From Durusdinium trenchii (Eukaryota > Sar > Dinophyceae > Suessiales > Symbiodiniaceae): a stretch of DNA of 64,000 nucleotides. Location: contig CAXAMN010001270.1 of assembly GCA_963970005.1 (NCBI GenBank), positions 346,345 to 410,344 on the forward strand, written 5' to 3'. The notes under the pieces are model-generated. The model saw only the letters and a program-made list of their open reading frames with translations, did not search any database and was not told where the DNA came from. The position numbers were made by a program, and so were the translations under genes. Of the stretch, positions 45,801 through 57,746 are shown piece after piece. How positions within the stretch are numbered: the first letter of the stretch is position 1; every line of letters starts with the position of its first letter.

Positions 45801-48800
45801 GTCCTCCAGCTCCACCTCCCGGTCCTCCCACCCGGGTCCTTCATAAAGCCGCCCCAAAAACCGCCCCAACGTCCCGACCCCACATGACGGTGATGGATGG
45901 ATGTGTTTCTCGCCCCTAAGCGATCCGACGGTCCGACGGAGAGGGAGAGCCGAGGCAGTGAAGCTGCCTGTGAACCCCATCCTTTTCCGCTTGCTTCGCA
46001 TCGGCAAGCTCGCCAGGGCCATACGACGCTTCGGTTTGTGGCCATTCCAGGAACGAAGGCGTTTTGTTTTTTCTTCAGAAGTTGAAGGCATGAACTGGAG
46101 ATCAGTTGAAGGAATTGAAGGGATGAAACTCTTGTGTTGATCAACTGCTGACGTGCTTGAGGAAGTTGTTTTGGTTCGAGGTGATGCAGTTTGCGTGTTG
46201 TAGATTTGATTTTGTCCTTGTGGAGATGCAAGGAATGGTCACAATGAACAGCGTGTCTCGGCTACTGGTTGTCAGAAACCACGCCCTTGAAGCTATGGTT
46301 CTGACAGGAAGCTTGAAGCATCTACTGTAATTCTTTTGTTCAAGACCTTGTGCATTCCTTACATGCCCTGAATCAATAGTTCTCCGCTTGATGTAAAATT
46401 ATCATCCCAAGGCACAGGAACTTGGGTTGTTCACAGTATTTGTCCGAGTTTCATGTGGAGTTTCTCGCTGTTCTTGTCCAAGTCTCAAGCTCCATGCTGG
46501 AAAAACATATTTGCAGGTGACATCCTGTCCAAGCAGCGTCCTGTCACCAAATGTGCCATGTGACTTCCAAGGTCTTGGCTTCCTTGCAGTTGCTCATCAA
46601 ATGCACCTCGGCCAAAACACACGAAGACAGTTCCGAGCCTCGAGTCGAAGGGGACCTCGTTCGACCAATCTGTGAAACTTCCGAGTCGTTCCTGGCAGGC
46701 ATTGCTGCCAGCATGCAGCTTGGCACGCAGCGTTTTTTGTGCCTTTTTGCATGTGCGCACATGAAAATCTGGAAAAGCCTTCATGCCATGCACTTTCCTT
46801 CAGCTGAATGGCTGAACGCATCAGACCCCAAGAAACAGAAGGAACAAAACTTCCGGGACCTCTTGTCAAACTGTGAAAGTACTGGTAGACCCAGCAGGAC
46901 ACATCGACAGTCATGTTGGAGGACCCAGCGCATTTCCTGAGGAACATGCTGTTCTGGAGCTTTTGCTTACTGACCTTTGTCCAATGCGTGGCTGGGATGG
47001 TCGCAAGCATCCTGGCATTCGTTTTCATTCCTGTTGATTCCTTGTGTCAGCACAGGGAAGCTCTTCTTCGAAAAACTACTCGAAGGGTCAGTCTGAAGGT
47101 CTCACATGATGAATTTCTCCTCGAACTTTCAAGACCGTGTTGATGGTGAATGAAAGCTGTGACAGAGGACGGGCGCCTCACAGCGGCCTCACTGGATTTG
47201 TCCAAAAAACAGGATGACTTCCAAAGGCAAGTTCCTGTGGTTTTTTTACACGGACGGTTTCTTGAGTCACCAGCTGCATTCTTTTGCTGAATTGACATGT
47301 CAGAATTGGGTCGCAGATTGTTCGTTTGAAGAAATGCAGCCTTTCAAGTGCACTTCCAACAAATGACCCGCCCTGATGAGCAATACATTTGTTCAGGTGG
47401 AGCAGCACTGAAGAACAGCACCGCCAGGAAGAACAGCACCCCATCCACCCCATCCGTGGCCCCCAGCTGACTCTTCCCAGCTCTCCCCAGCTGACTGCCA
47501 AGGCACCTTGTGTCGGGACTTCATAGAGGACCCACTGGTGCCGGTCGATCTGCGAATTGAGGTCTACAAGTGTCTTGTCCTTCACTGCAGGACGTTGGAA
47601 CGTATGGAACTACATGTGAACAACATGGAAGAGCTAAGATTCTAAGATGGTATTATTAAACGTATGGAACACCATGCTCAGTGAGCACCGGTAGAGTATA
47701 TATCCAAAGCCTTCGGTTCGGTCTTTCACACTTGTTTCTAGTAGCTTCTTGTTACTACTAGTAAGGCACTTGTTACTAGTAGCGATGCACTTGTTTCTAG
47801 TAGCTTCTTGTTACTACTAGTAAGGCCAGGAGCCCCTAGTAGCTTCTTGCTCCTAGTAGTAAGGCACTTGTTCCTACTAGCTTCTCAAGGTACTATGGCA
47901 CCTTCACCCGGACATTTCTGACGATGTTCGATTCTCGATGGCAGTCTGGGCAGAAAAGGCATGGAGAGCAGCAACGTGCGTTTGGTCGAGAGTTGCCTTG
48001 CTTCAGTGGAAGGATTATCAGGACAACTGATGAAAGCCTGTGTTGACCACCCATCGTCGAATCGTGGTCAAATTCAACATGGTTGAATGAAGATTATGAC
48101 CATCACTCACAGGTCCATAGGCGAGTCCATACGTTAAGATTGGATGTGTGTCTTCCACCAGGTGCTTATGTCACGATATGTCACGCAGAGGCCGCTCCTT
48201 CCAAGTTTGATTCTGCTGCAGCTACTGCCATGCATGTGGCCTGGGAGTGTGGAGGTGTCAGCTTCGTTCGCCGGAGATTTCTGGGTGACCAGTTTCAGGT
48301 GACCAATCATATGCAGATGCGTTTGGGATGGCCGACAGGCCATAGGTTGGACAATGCTGTGCTTCGATGGCTCGTTGAGGTGCGGGATCTTCTCTTGAGA
48401 GGTGCACTTGAGGGCAGTCCTCTTTGCAGAGGCTGAATACTTAGGTTAGCCTTACGGGGCTGGATTTCAATCGTTTCCAGGCGAAGTTCACCTGCAAGTG
48501 TCTTCTTCTTCTTTTTTCGCGCGCAGCTGAGGAAGTGCTCTTTGCAAATTGGGGCCCACCGTGCAGAGTGGTGGTGGAAAACATCAGCCACCCGGCGGAG
48601 CGGAGACCCAAACCCTTTTAGGGAAAGCGTTTGGAATGAGACACCCATGGGCCCATGTGTCACCTGGTGTCCCAAGCCCCTTAAGCTCGGGGAGGAGCTC
48701 TTTCGGACCGAAGAACAGAGGAACTCTGAGCTCGCTTCTGCGGCTGCTGATTTCATCTTTGCCTGGAGGTCTTACGGCTCAGGCATGGTGAAGATCTCTT

Positions 48801-51800
48801 CGCGCAAAGCTTAGCAGACATAGAAAGATACATGTGTTCACCATCACAAGTCTTGGAACCTAAGGGGTTCACAACACAGAGGGCATCTACTAAGGCCAGC
48901 AGAACTGTGTTTGAAGCTTTCCACTCAAAGGCCTCCGGAGGCGCCTCCAGAGGCCTCCAACCTGCGTACGGGGTTGGCATTTCCCTCATCCGGGTCCACA
49001 AGCCACTCATCTACAAGCCGACGGCGGCCGAACAGCTACGCACAGCCCACGCTCAGCCCACACAGCGTAGTGCGTGCCCTCAGGCGAGTGGTTCTCGCTC
49101 TTCTTTCTGAGCTACCGTTGTGTACTGGGCTTCGCAGCATCTTGTCCGGTCGATGTGAGGGCAGGGCTTTGGAGTAAACAAGAACCTGTGTCCAGTGTAT
49201 GGGTTTTAATATGTTTTAATCAGCTGTCAGTGCCTTCCCTATGTCCCTTGGCGGAGGTTTTGCTGATGCACTTTCATGCAGAAAGCACAGATTTCTCGCC
49301 AGCATCGCCAGCATTCCAGCCAGTGTCAATTCTTGACCGGTGCTGTGCGGTACCATGCGGTACCTAAACCCCAAACCCTGAACGTTGAGGTCTTGAACGT
49401 GGTGAACGCCGTTTTCGCCGCTGGGCGCGACAGACGCTCGCGACGCGTGGCTGTCACGCTCTGGATCGGAGAAATGATGCTAAGAGCCCCTAGTAGCGTC
49501 CTTGCTCCTAGTAGAAAGGCCAGGAGCCCCTAGTAGTTTCTTGCTCATAGTAGCGATGCCCTTTGCTGAATAAGATATGAAGGTTCTACACTCCATTTGA
49601 TGAGGTTCTACCACCCAATTCGAGAGGGAGCTCTTCGCTCCTTCCTTGACATGAGGCACCTAAGGCTCCAAGAGCAACTAAGTCTACGTGAAGCTATCCA
49701 AATGGCCTTTGCAACAACAAGTGCCACGCTAGTAGTAACAAGTGCCTTACCAGTAGTAACAATGTTCGCTATTAGAAACAAGTGCATCGCTACTAGGAAC
49801 AAGTGCATCGCTTTCTGTTGGGGAAGTCCCTCAATTCCTGCGGCACCTAAGACTCCAGGGCCGATTGACCCTGGACTTGTCGAGTGGAGTCCCAGCAGAA
49901 CAGCCCGATCGGATGAACCAGTCCCTCCTACTCCATGCTTGTTGAAAGAATCCAACTCCTCACAGGTAAAGCTGAGCCAAAATATGAATTACTTGGGTCA
50001 TGGGCTGCAACATCTGTAGATGTGTGGAAGGCTCTTCATCCCATGCCATCACGAGCTTCGGCTGCCGCACCGTGTTTGGCGGCTTCATCGAGAAACGGTG
50101 TTTGCAGGTGCAGCAAACCATGAAGACAGCGAGTTCGGATGAGGAATTGGCCTTTAAACAGAAGGCGGCCGGTCCGATGGCCGCTCCGAGAGAGTTCAAA
50201 AAGAGATCGGTGTTCTTTTGATTTATGTGAGAAGTGCAGTGGATGATTACCTACAGACTTGGTAAATAGTTTTTTTGAGCTCCCATCTCCTTGCCCCTTT
50301 TGGATCCAGGTATTTCCCATTCCCCAAGAGGACATCCTAAGGAGATCAGTGGAGACCAGAGATTTCGCCCAATCGACTCCCAACGATTTCCACCGGACTC
50401 ATTGCGGGACCCGCCCCGCCGCGGTTCGGCCGAGTGAGAAGCGGAAGCGGGCAGGAGCGCGATGCCACGCTTTACACGAGGCCGCTGGCGTTGCTGACGG
50501 CATTTGCTGGTGCACCGGAGGTTTCTGACGTGCAGCAGAAGCAGCTTTATGACAATCAAGGGAGGCGAAGGTTCCGAGGCGTATGTATGTATCAGTGTGT
50601 CGGTCTACATGTTGAGACGTGGATACATCAACTCAAAGTCTTTCGTCCTTCTGACCCGCAAGAACGCTCAAAGTTAAAGCCTCTTGACTTCAGAACCTTT
50701 GTCGGTCGTAGAGCTTGAAACTCGGTCCTGCTTTTCAGTATCTCGCAGGTAGCCGATAGCCAGGTCAGGTAGCAATTCGGAGCGCTTGCGCTGTGTGGCT
50801 CGTTCGGCAGGAAGGTGAAAAAGCTCTTCCAAACAATGGATTCTTCTGGAGATGGGACCATCAACAAGGAGGAGAGAGATTTGAGAGATGGGTTTTGTAC
50901 TTCCAAGGGCCTTGAAAGCTGAATGAAAGCTTGAAGGGAGTGGAAAGAACGATGTTGCAGCGATCGTCGAAGGGCTGGCTTATGAAAACGATGCTCTTCG
51001 AAGGAGGTCAGCAGACCCATCAAAAGTAGCAGCATGTTTTACACACGTCATGAAAGGTAGCCCCCCAATAAAATGTCTTGAGTTTGTCTTGCGAAGCAAG
51101 TGTGGGCTCCTCCGGGTCTGATAGTTGATAGTTCAATGCAACCCCCCCATGGAATTGATTTTTCAATACAGACCTCCCAAACTAAAATCACCCCGATGCG
51201 GGCTTTCCGATGTTTGCGGGCACATCGGCAACGTGGACCGTGGAGTCAACAAAAGCTCGGATCAACCGCGGCTCAGATCTGGGTGCCAGCACGGCGCCTC
51301 CACTGCGACAGCTCGAATCTGCTGCTGTTGCGCATCGGATGTAGCTCTGAAACCATGCTTTGCACCAACCACCGTTTGCACTGTTGACGCCCATACACCA
51401 ACCACCGTTACTCCTACACCACGTTTTACACCAACCACCTGTCCCGCGCGGCTTACACCAACCACCGATCAGCGGGCAGTTGCTACCCGCCTTACCCTTA
51501 CAAGGCGGTTTCTAGTCTTAACCCTATCATCTCCTGCTCCGAATAGGTGCCGATGCCTTTCGCTCAAGTGGAGTTGGAGCAAGTTGGAGTTTGGAGTGCC
51601 AGAGCCCCCCCCCCAAAAAAAAGAGAAAGCACATGGCTTTGCAGACTTTGCAGCTCGATAAAACGTGCAGTTCCGTGCACTGAAAGAGGGCGCTGCGCTT
51701 ATTGCATTTCTGATGTCCTTTGTGCTTTGCTTGAGTCTAGATCCAGCTTCGTTGAGAGTTTTGTTTCGCGTTTTGCGCGCAAGCTGGCATGTGTGAGAAG

Positions 51801-53948
51801 AGACAGAAGAAGAATGATAAACAGATGATAAGGTAATAGCCATGGCCTCCAACCTAGCAGCGATGGCCTCCAACCTTGGAAGAATGAGAAGCAGATGAAA
51901 TTACCGAAGGAGAAGTCACAGCTACTGACGGTGTCGCACTGCAAAGTGTCACCTTTCAACATTCCGCGCGCGGCAATAGGTGGTCATAGGTGGTCCAATG
52001 TGGGTCCATCTAGCAAAAGTGAAGTGCACGTTCTCATCCCTGGTTGCCCTTCTTTTCGCTACCGGCGTCATTAGTGACCTTTGCGTTTCGGAGCATTTTT
52101 GCCGTTTCCAAGGACTCAAGGACTTTTTGACACTGGGTGGGGGAGATAATTATGTTGTGTTCTTGTTGTTTCACGACAGTTGAGCGAGCGGTTACGTCGT
52201 GGTATGGCTGTTGCCCGAAACATGGACCGTGGTAGTTTTGTTGGATCGGACTTGCACCGTTGCCTTGGACGGGTTCCCTATGTCGGCTTCGGTTGTCTTT
52301 TGGTGATCGACCTTGTTCTGTTTTGTTTGTTACATGAAACCGTGTCGCTGAGCCGTTCGGGCTTCAGGATGCACGAGCTCACAGCTCGTGAGGTGTTGTC
52401 GTTGTGTTTGGTGGTTCTGTTGCGGTTGGTTAGGGTGCCTTGTCCGGATCCTCTGTTGAATCTATGGTTTGAAGTGGACATTGATTATGTGGATTGGTTG
52501 ATTTCTCTAGCAATTAGACACACGGGACCTCTTGACAGTTTTGTGTTGCACACGATTCTGAACCTGGATCGTTGGACGTTGTCTTTCGGGCTTCTAGGCA
52601 CTTCTCACGATGTGCTATATTCTGCGTGGGCCACGGTGCACAGCAGCTTGTTACATGCCAAACGTGTACCTCGTGGTGTCGTGGCTGCTCTGCTCGCTGT
52701 TTTTCGAATAGTTTTGTTCGCACGGCAATGGCGGACGCTGCTAGCTCGAAATCGTGCACCGAGAGAAGGCTAGGCTCTTGAACACTGTTTGGCCATGTGG
52801 AATGGCGTTGGGAGTTTCAGAATACTGGCTGCGATCGAGATCTCCTACACCTGCTCGTGTTCCACAAACTCCACAGTATGATCGGATGAAGTACACTTGG
52901 AGCTACCTGTTTCGAAGAAACGGTGGCAAGAGCCTTTGGAAACAAATGGCGGACAGTGCCTGAGGTTCTGACTTCAAGTCAAAAGACGCAATGGACCGCA
53001 TGTCATGAAAACATATTTTGGACACGAGGCACTGCGAGGGTTAATGGTTTCTCTCCTCGACATACGTTGTTGTCTTCTTAAAAGACGAGGTGGGCCTAAA
53101 TTCAACCCGTTGCACGTCGTTGTTCCAATGTGTTTGGGTCTTTTTGGGCGGGCCTCGTACTGTAAAGACCATGTCCCCCCCCAAAAAGAAAAAAAGAAAC
53201 GTCGTGAAAGCATGAATGAAGCACAAAACCCTGCGTTTTCCCATACATTCTTCGTTCCATGCATGATGGAAGCTGCTAAAGACTCCAGGGTCGTTAACAA
53301 CGCCGGGACCTTGTTTTCAAGTGCGGTTGCCCTTGTTCTAACAAGTGTCAAGTGTGGTCCATGTCCATTCCTTCCGCTCGCAGGAGTTTGCCCGGCTCGT
53401 GAACTCGCCAATGCTGAAGTTCTGGATGGGCCAGCTGGAGTTGCTCAGCTGCTCCGGCACTGCCGTTGATCGCATGTCTTGCAGCAGTCTGTGCGGGGCA
53501 GATCTGAGCAGGTTCGTCAACAGGTTCCGGAGCAGGTCCTGGAAGGAGGGTCAGGAGTCAGGAGCACTGAAGCTCGAGGTTCGGGAGCAGGTTCAAGAGC
53601 GGATTCCGTTGCTCTTGCTTGTTGCGGGGCTGTCATGCTTGGAGGCATGTGAGCACGTGTGCGGGTGCGTAGCATATATACAGTGCTGCGATGCTCGCAT
53701 TGCGCATTGCAATAGCTCCCATGCTTCAACGCGGCATTGTTTGACAAGGGCGCAACACTTCTTGGCAATTCTTTGGTAGGTGGATTCGTGCCCAAGTGTT
53801 GGATATTTCTTGCTAATTGGTCCAATGCCAACTGGACGGTGGGATTTCCAGGCGCCTGCAAATCCAAGGCTCGAATACCATGACCTCATGAGCCTCTTTG
53901 AGTTTCTGGACAATGGAGATGGCGAAATCACGCAGGGGGCCCTGATAT
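42880..53948 (+). CDS. Voltage-gated cation channel with EF hands, multi-exon
   Basis: Ion_trans-type six-helix channel. Exons: 42880-about 42968 (possible S1, RYEVAVAGLLCVLA); 45436-45502 (NYIDVAVTVTSLTEVMIFYV, S3); 45955-about 46036 (LPVNPILFRLLRIGKLARAI, S4, Arg/Lys every third residue); 46572-about 46611 (VLASLQLLIKCTSA, S4-S5 linker); 46942-46999 (NMLFWSFCLLTFVQCVAGM, S5); 47890-47929 (YYGTFTRTFLTMF); 48532-48586 (EVLFANWGPPCRVVVENI, pore); 49084-49136 (EWFSLFFLSYRCVLGFA, S6); 49390-49416 (VLNVVNAVF); 50108-about 50167 (VQQTMKTASSDEELAFKQK); 50815-50871 (LFQTMDSSGDGTINKEE, EF hand 1); 53384-53439 (FARLVNSPMLKFWMGQLE); 53869-about 53935 (LMSLFEFLDNGDGEIT, EF hand 2). Donors are GT, GC or GA and all listed joins keep frame. 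S2 and at least one short exon before EF hand 1 were not found. Plasma-membrane location expected, with Ca2+ feedback on gating. Confidence 0.82.
44917..45028 (+). repeat. CTAGTAG-family array, three perfect 21-bp units
   Basis: Three perfect copies of ACTTGTTCCTAGTAGCGTGGC are followed by the TTTCTACTAGCTTCTTG and TAAGGCACTTG modules. The 21-bp period equals seven codons, so every frame stays open (LVPSSVA repeats). Confidence 0.97.
45139..45184 (+). repeat. 10-bp tandem repeat
   Basis: Four imperfect copies of CACCATGCTT, in the channel intron before the S3 exon. Confidence 0.85.
45219..45303 (+). repeat. Dispersed 80-bp repeat, copy 2
   Basis: Pairs with 36414-36496. It lies in the channel intron upstream of the S3 exon. 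Function unknown. Confidence 0.75.
47729..47889 (+). repeat. CTAGTAG-family array forming an intron 3' end
   Basis: About 160 bp of TTGTTTCTAGTAGCTTCTTG, TACTAGTAAGGCACTTG, TAGCGATGCACTTG and GCCAGGAGCCCCTAGTAG modules. It ends CTAGCTTCTCAAG, whose AG is the acceptor of the channel exon at 47890. Confidence 0.95.
49487..49566 (+). repeat. CTAGTAG-family array in channel intron
   Basis: GCCCCTAGTAGCGTCCTTGC, CTAGTAGAAAGGCCAGGAG, CTAGTAGTTTCTTGCTCAT and AGTAGCGATGCCC. Confidence 0.9.
49716..49815 (-). repeat. CTAGTAG-family array, inverted orientation
   Basis: CAAGTGCCACGCTAGTAG, TAACAAGTGCCTTACCAG and AAACAAGTGCATCGCTACTA units, the reverse complement of the array 150 bp upstream. The two can pair in the intron transcript. 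Confidence 0.9.
51835..51877 (+). repeat. GATGGCCTCCAACC repeat
   Basis: Two copies of AGC(C/G)ATGGCCTCCAACCT separated by AGC, the accessory module of the CTAGTAG family. Confidence 0.8.
52180..52773 (+). CDS. Hypothetical 197-codon ORF in channel intron
   Basis: A single open frame between EF hand 1 and the next channel exon. It has two hydrophobic stretches (FGCLLVIDLVLFCLLH and LCLVVLLRLVRV) and a basic C-terminus. The opposite strand also carries long frames, and codon use is T-rich unlike the channel exons. It may be a decayed insertion or chance. No family is recognised. Confidence 0.25.
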   Translation: MSERLRRGMAVARNMDRGSFVGSDLHRCLGRVPYVGFGCLLVIDLVLFCLLHETVSLSRSGFRMHELTAREVLSLCLVVLLRLVRVPCPDPLLNLWFEVDIDYVDWLISLAIRHTGPLDSFVLHTILNLDRWTLSFGLLGTSHDVLYSAWATVHSSLLHAKRVPRGVVAALLAVFRIVLFARQWRTLLARNRAPREG

Positions 53949-54879
53949 AGGAGAGCGCCAACAGAAACATTCCCAAGCCAACAACACTAGGTCCTGGTCA
54001 CAAGCGCAGCACGCCTTGCCAGTGATATGGTCATGTGATGTAGAAACACCTGAGGTTGATGGAGTTCATTGACGGTGCCTGGCAGGGTTCGGATGGGGGC
54101 GCTGGGAATCGGCAGAAGAGACGACACGCCCATGGCTCACACAACCAACAAGACCGATGACATGTCACATTTATTGGTTTTTGTGTCTCCTCCCATCCTG
54201 GTGACTAGTGGCATTTGTTGTTGCACGGGGTGCTTGTTTTGGGATGTCTGAAACCACCAAAGCTCCCCACCTCAAGATATATACTTAGGTTGGAGGCCGT
54301 CGCCATGAAACATGTGGGGCACAGGTGCTCAAAAATGTGCCGAAACTTAATTACGGCCGTGGGAGGGTCAGGTCGCAGGTTGAAGCCATGTCGCAGTGTA
54401 ACCACCCAGGTCGGATGATTCCAGAGGTCTATATATAGACCATCCTTTTGGGTGGTGTTTCATCATGGTCGCATTTTCTCGGGCACCGAGACTGGGCATG
54501 AGGTGCTGCGAGGTTGAAAGGTGGCGCCAAAGCTCTGGACATTTGGCGCATCGAGACCAAGCTGGAGGTGGCCTGCCTTTCGTGACAAACATGCGGCGCG
54601 AAACGGCATGAAACCAGGGATCTCGACCGACCTGTAGCGACCCCTAGCCCCAGGGACCCGTATAGGGACCCCTAAGGACTGGATCATAGTTGTTGGATCA
54701 GTAGTTGGATCACTTGAAGACAGATTGGAACATGACGAGGAATGAAGGAAGTGTCAGCGTTCACTAGGGCACAATCAAAGGTTGAAGTCGTGGCGATTTC
54801 TATTTCTGAAGCGTTTCCATTGGGGGTTGAATGTATGGGAGTCGTGGCGGTGTCGCGTTTGGTTGGGGAGAAAACAAGG

Positions 54880-55040
54880 CAGCAGCGGCAAACAAAAAGC
54901 CGATCAAGCAAAACGCCAATCGCACAGGCAAACGAGTGGGGAGGCAGGTGGGGAAACAAGTAAGGAGACAAGGCAGCAGCGGCAGACAAAACGCCGATCA
55001 CAGCAGACAAGCGGGGAGACAAGAAAAAAGGAAAGAAAGG
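54880..55040 (+). repeat. Two degenerate copies of a GGCAGCAGCGGCAAAC unit
   Basis: AAGGCAGCAGCGGCAAACAA at about 54880 and AAGGCAGCAGCGGCAGACAA at about 54970, each followed by CGATCA..GC-rich and GTGGGGAGACAAG-like sequence. The GGGAGACAAG element recalls the 58-62-kb minisatellites. Confidence 0.7.
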
Positions 55041-55316
55041 AAGACAGAAAGAACGGGGTGTGCGCATATACATGATGAGGTAACTACACCCGGCAAGATT
55101 AACATGGAATCTGAAAATTGACTTTTGGAAAACTATTTTCCTCTACGACCCCGTCGTTTTCAGGTACCATGTTAACCCTTCCAGGGCGTAGAGGTCTTCA
55201 TTCTGAGGGCTTTCCTTTCTGGCACGGGCTCTGACCTCGTTCACCATCTCCTTCTGGTACCTGTGTGTGATTTAAAGAGATGTCAAGGCACCACAAGAAA
55301 GTTGACATCACTGCTA

Positions 55317-55438
55317 GAATCATTGCGTTTCCATGCCAGAAACTTGTTGTGAGTACATGAAAATTATATAAAATTATGTTTCGGATGGAATTTCGGAGCA
55401 CATCAAAAACCTTGCCAAATCATTGCGTTTCCATGCGG
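55317..55438 (+). repeat. 19-bp direct repeat
   Basis: AATCATTGCGTTTCCATGC occurs at about 55318 and 55420. A third diverged GCGTTTCCAATTGGGAA follows at about 55485. Confidence 0.7.
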
Positions 55439-56018
55439 GAAGCTGGTTTTTGCAAGGACTATGCCGGGACCCCAACCTGACGTCGCGTTTCCAATTGGGA
55501 ACACAAATTTTTCCTACTACTGTGTCGTGACTTCCGCGGCTGAGTGTACTGCTTTGCTATTGGGGAGTCGTTTACAAGAAAAATGAGTAAAAAATGAATG
55601 GTGCAGCTGGCGTGTTTTGCCAACAGCAGGGCAAGGCAGGGTTGTTTCAGTGTAACGATGCCCTGGATCCTTGCTGCGACCTGGCCGAAAAGATCCCGCC
55701 CATCGGTTTCAGCACAGCATTCTGAGCCGGCAGATGTCCTCATTAGGGTGACGGTGGTGAAATGTTCCCAACATGAGGCTTTTCTCACAGTTTCATATCT
55801 TCCGTTTTTTGGTTTCGGACGAATTTTTTGGGGCAGATTCGCTTCTGAGAATGCACCAGTGCAAGCCGAAAACCCCTAGCAGGGTGTGGCCGCAAGCGTT
55901 TTCGGTCGAAAACCCTCACCACATGTTTTGTTGCCTTGGTTTGGCCATTTCTTGGGAGGAACCTTCTTCTCGCAAGGTCTAGGTTCCGCAAGGCCGCAAG
56001 ATCTCGAAAGTGCCTCAG

Positions 56019-56111
56019 GTGCTCCTGGGCGAGATTTTGGCTGAAATCAAGGGAGACACCCAAGCAGTTCAGCATGCTTTTGAGCAATCAGAGTGGCTCG
56101 GACCCGACTGA
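56019..56111 (+). CDS. Unidentified C-terminal exon
   Basis: After GCCTCAG|G: VLLGEILAEIKGDTQAVQH, AFEQSEWLGPD, TGA at 56109-56111. Acidic amphipathic helix. A competing frame is basic and less coding-like. Confidence 0.35.
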   Translation: MLLGEILAEIKGDTQAVQHAFEQSEWLGPD

Positions 56112-56578
56112 CCTGACTGAAGAGACAAAAAACACCAACCACCTCAACTGGTTGGGGATTTTGCGGGAATGACGAAGGTGTTTGACTTTTTGAACTCGAT
56201 GAGTTAGTATTAGGATGTGTGTACTAGGACCTATTCGGGGTTCCCAAATTTTTGATGTTTTTTGGATTTCCCACTTGCGTAAGTTCTTGGGTCGCGGACC
56301 TCTTGTGCGGAAGGTGGCGGTGTGTGTTTGGCACCAGTCACGCAAGATGCCGAAAAAGTGCAGTTTAACTCTACTTAAAACACAATGTTGTTGGATGTGC
56401 ATTGGAGAGACTAGCACAAGGCCTGGCATAGTCGAATAGTACTCAATGAACGACTAAAAGTAATACCGTAATTGATGCTTAGGACCCGTTCTGTATTCTA
56501 TTGATCCTGTGGAATGCCTTGGTGGCCACGGTTCCTCCTTTTTCACCTTTTTCAAGGTATTTTTTTGATGTTCCCAAG

Positions 56579-56681
56579 GTACGATCACATCAAAGCCACC
56601 AAGAGGGAGAGGCGCTCCATCATCGAAGAAGACGTGAGCGCGGCGATCAGCGATGTGGATACCAAGCCCAGCCAACGCCAG
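56579..56681 (+). CDS. Unidentified exon
   Basis: It starts after CCCAAG|G and ends at a GT donor (CGCCAG|GTGTCG). It reads YDHIKATKRERRSIIEEDVS, then AAISDVDTKPSQRQ. The clear coding character and both borders support it. It probably belongs with the exon at 56990. Confidence 0.5.
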
Positions 56682-56989
56682 GTGTCGTCCCCGAGGTCTG
56701 GAAAAGGGGTCAAGGCATAGCGGCGTCCTGCAGCGTCCTGCATCCACTGGAACGCTCATCCTCCGAGCGCGGAGAACGCAGCGGAGAAAGCAGATCGTTC
56801 TTTTCGCGCATCGCATTTTTAGGGGCTCCTGCCGATCGCTGGACGTTTGTAGAGGGGGGTGACCTGGGGGTGAGTGTTTGTTACAGTTTCAGTTTCTTCT
56901 TTCGGTGTGTTTTCAAGAATCAGAAGGATGAGGCTCGGATGCATGACCACGGAACATTGCAGCCGCCAACCCCACGAGGGCCCCTTTAG

Positions 56990-57071
56990 GCAGGCCCTAA
57001 CCGGGCGCTACAGGGGCCGCGTGAAGATGGATCCCAATGCATGGAGGGACAGGACGCGCGCGGCCCCTTAG
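56990..57071 (+). CDS. Unidentified C-terminal exon
   Basis: After CTTTAG|G: QALTGRYRGRVKMDPNAWRD, RTRAAP, TAG at 57069-57071. It is basic and may bind nucleic acid. Same orientation as 56579-56681. Confidence 0.45.
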
Positions 57072-57593
57072 TCGTGTTTTTCCTTTGGTGTCCTAAATCA
57101 GCTTACCTTGGTTCGGCATGCCAAAGTCAAACGGCCTAAGTCATACGAACATGAGAGTAATTTGGACCATCCTTCTCGCATTGGGTGAAGCGAAGGAGAA
57201 CCTTTGCTCGAGCGTTCATGGCAGCACGCTGCTGGAAGCACGTGCTGGTTGAATTAGACCTGCGACAGCTTGCCCCTCGCCCTACATGTCAAACAACCTA
57301 AAAGAGTCTCCGTTATAGTTATAGGAGAGTCTAGCTTTGAAAAGCCCAAAGTGAATACACACGGCTAGTGGCCACTAGAAATGTATCTACTACTGTTTTG
57401 ACTTCATGCCATTGATTGGACATTCTCTTACCATCCATACACATCCATACACATCCATACCATCATGTTCCTTTCAAAAAGGTAGCCCCCGTAGCACTGA
57501 GCACTCGGAGCATTGGCACCACTTGCTTTGACCGATGGTGTGCGAGACCCTCATCTCATCCGACCCCCATCTTATCCGATCTGGGAAGGCCAG

Positions 57594-57657
57594 TTTCGCC
57601 CCGTTCGTAGCGTCCGATCGCTCCGGACTCGAGTCGCGATGCCCTTGGCTGTTGCAG
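57594..57657 (+). repeat. CTAGTAG-family repeat next to a splice acceptor
   Basis: CCCCGTTCGTAGCGTCCG, ATCGCTCCGGACTCG and GTCGCGATGCCCTTG. It runs into GCTGTTGCAG, the acceptor of the exon at 57658. Confidence 0.85.
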
Positions 57658-57746
57658 GTTCTTTTGCACAAATGTGTCTCACCGACCGCGGCGATGGGAG
57701 AAGATCGAAGGAGCGGCTTGTTTCGACTCCTGAGTTTGGGAGTTAA
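57658..57746 (+). CDS. Unidentified C-terminal exon
   Basis: After GTTGCAG|G: SFAQMCLTDRGDGRRSKERL, VSTPEFGS, TAA at 57744-57746. Its 3' splice site lies in repeat-derived sequence. Confidence 0.4.
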
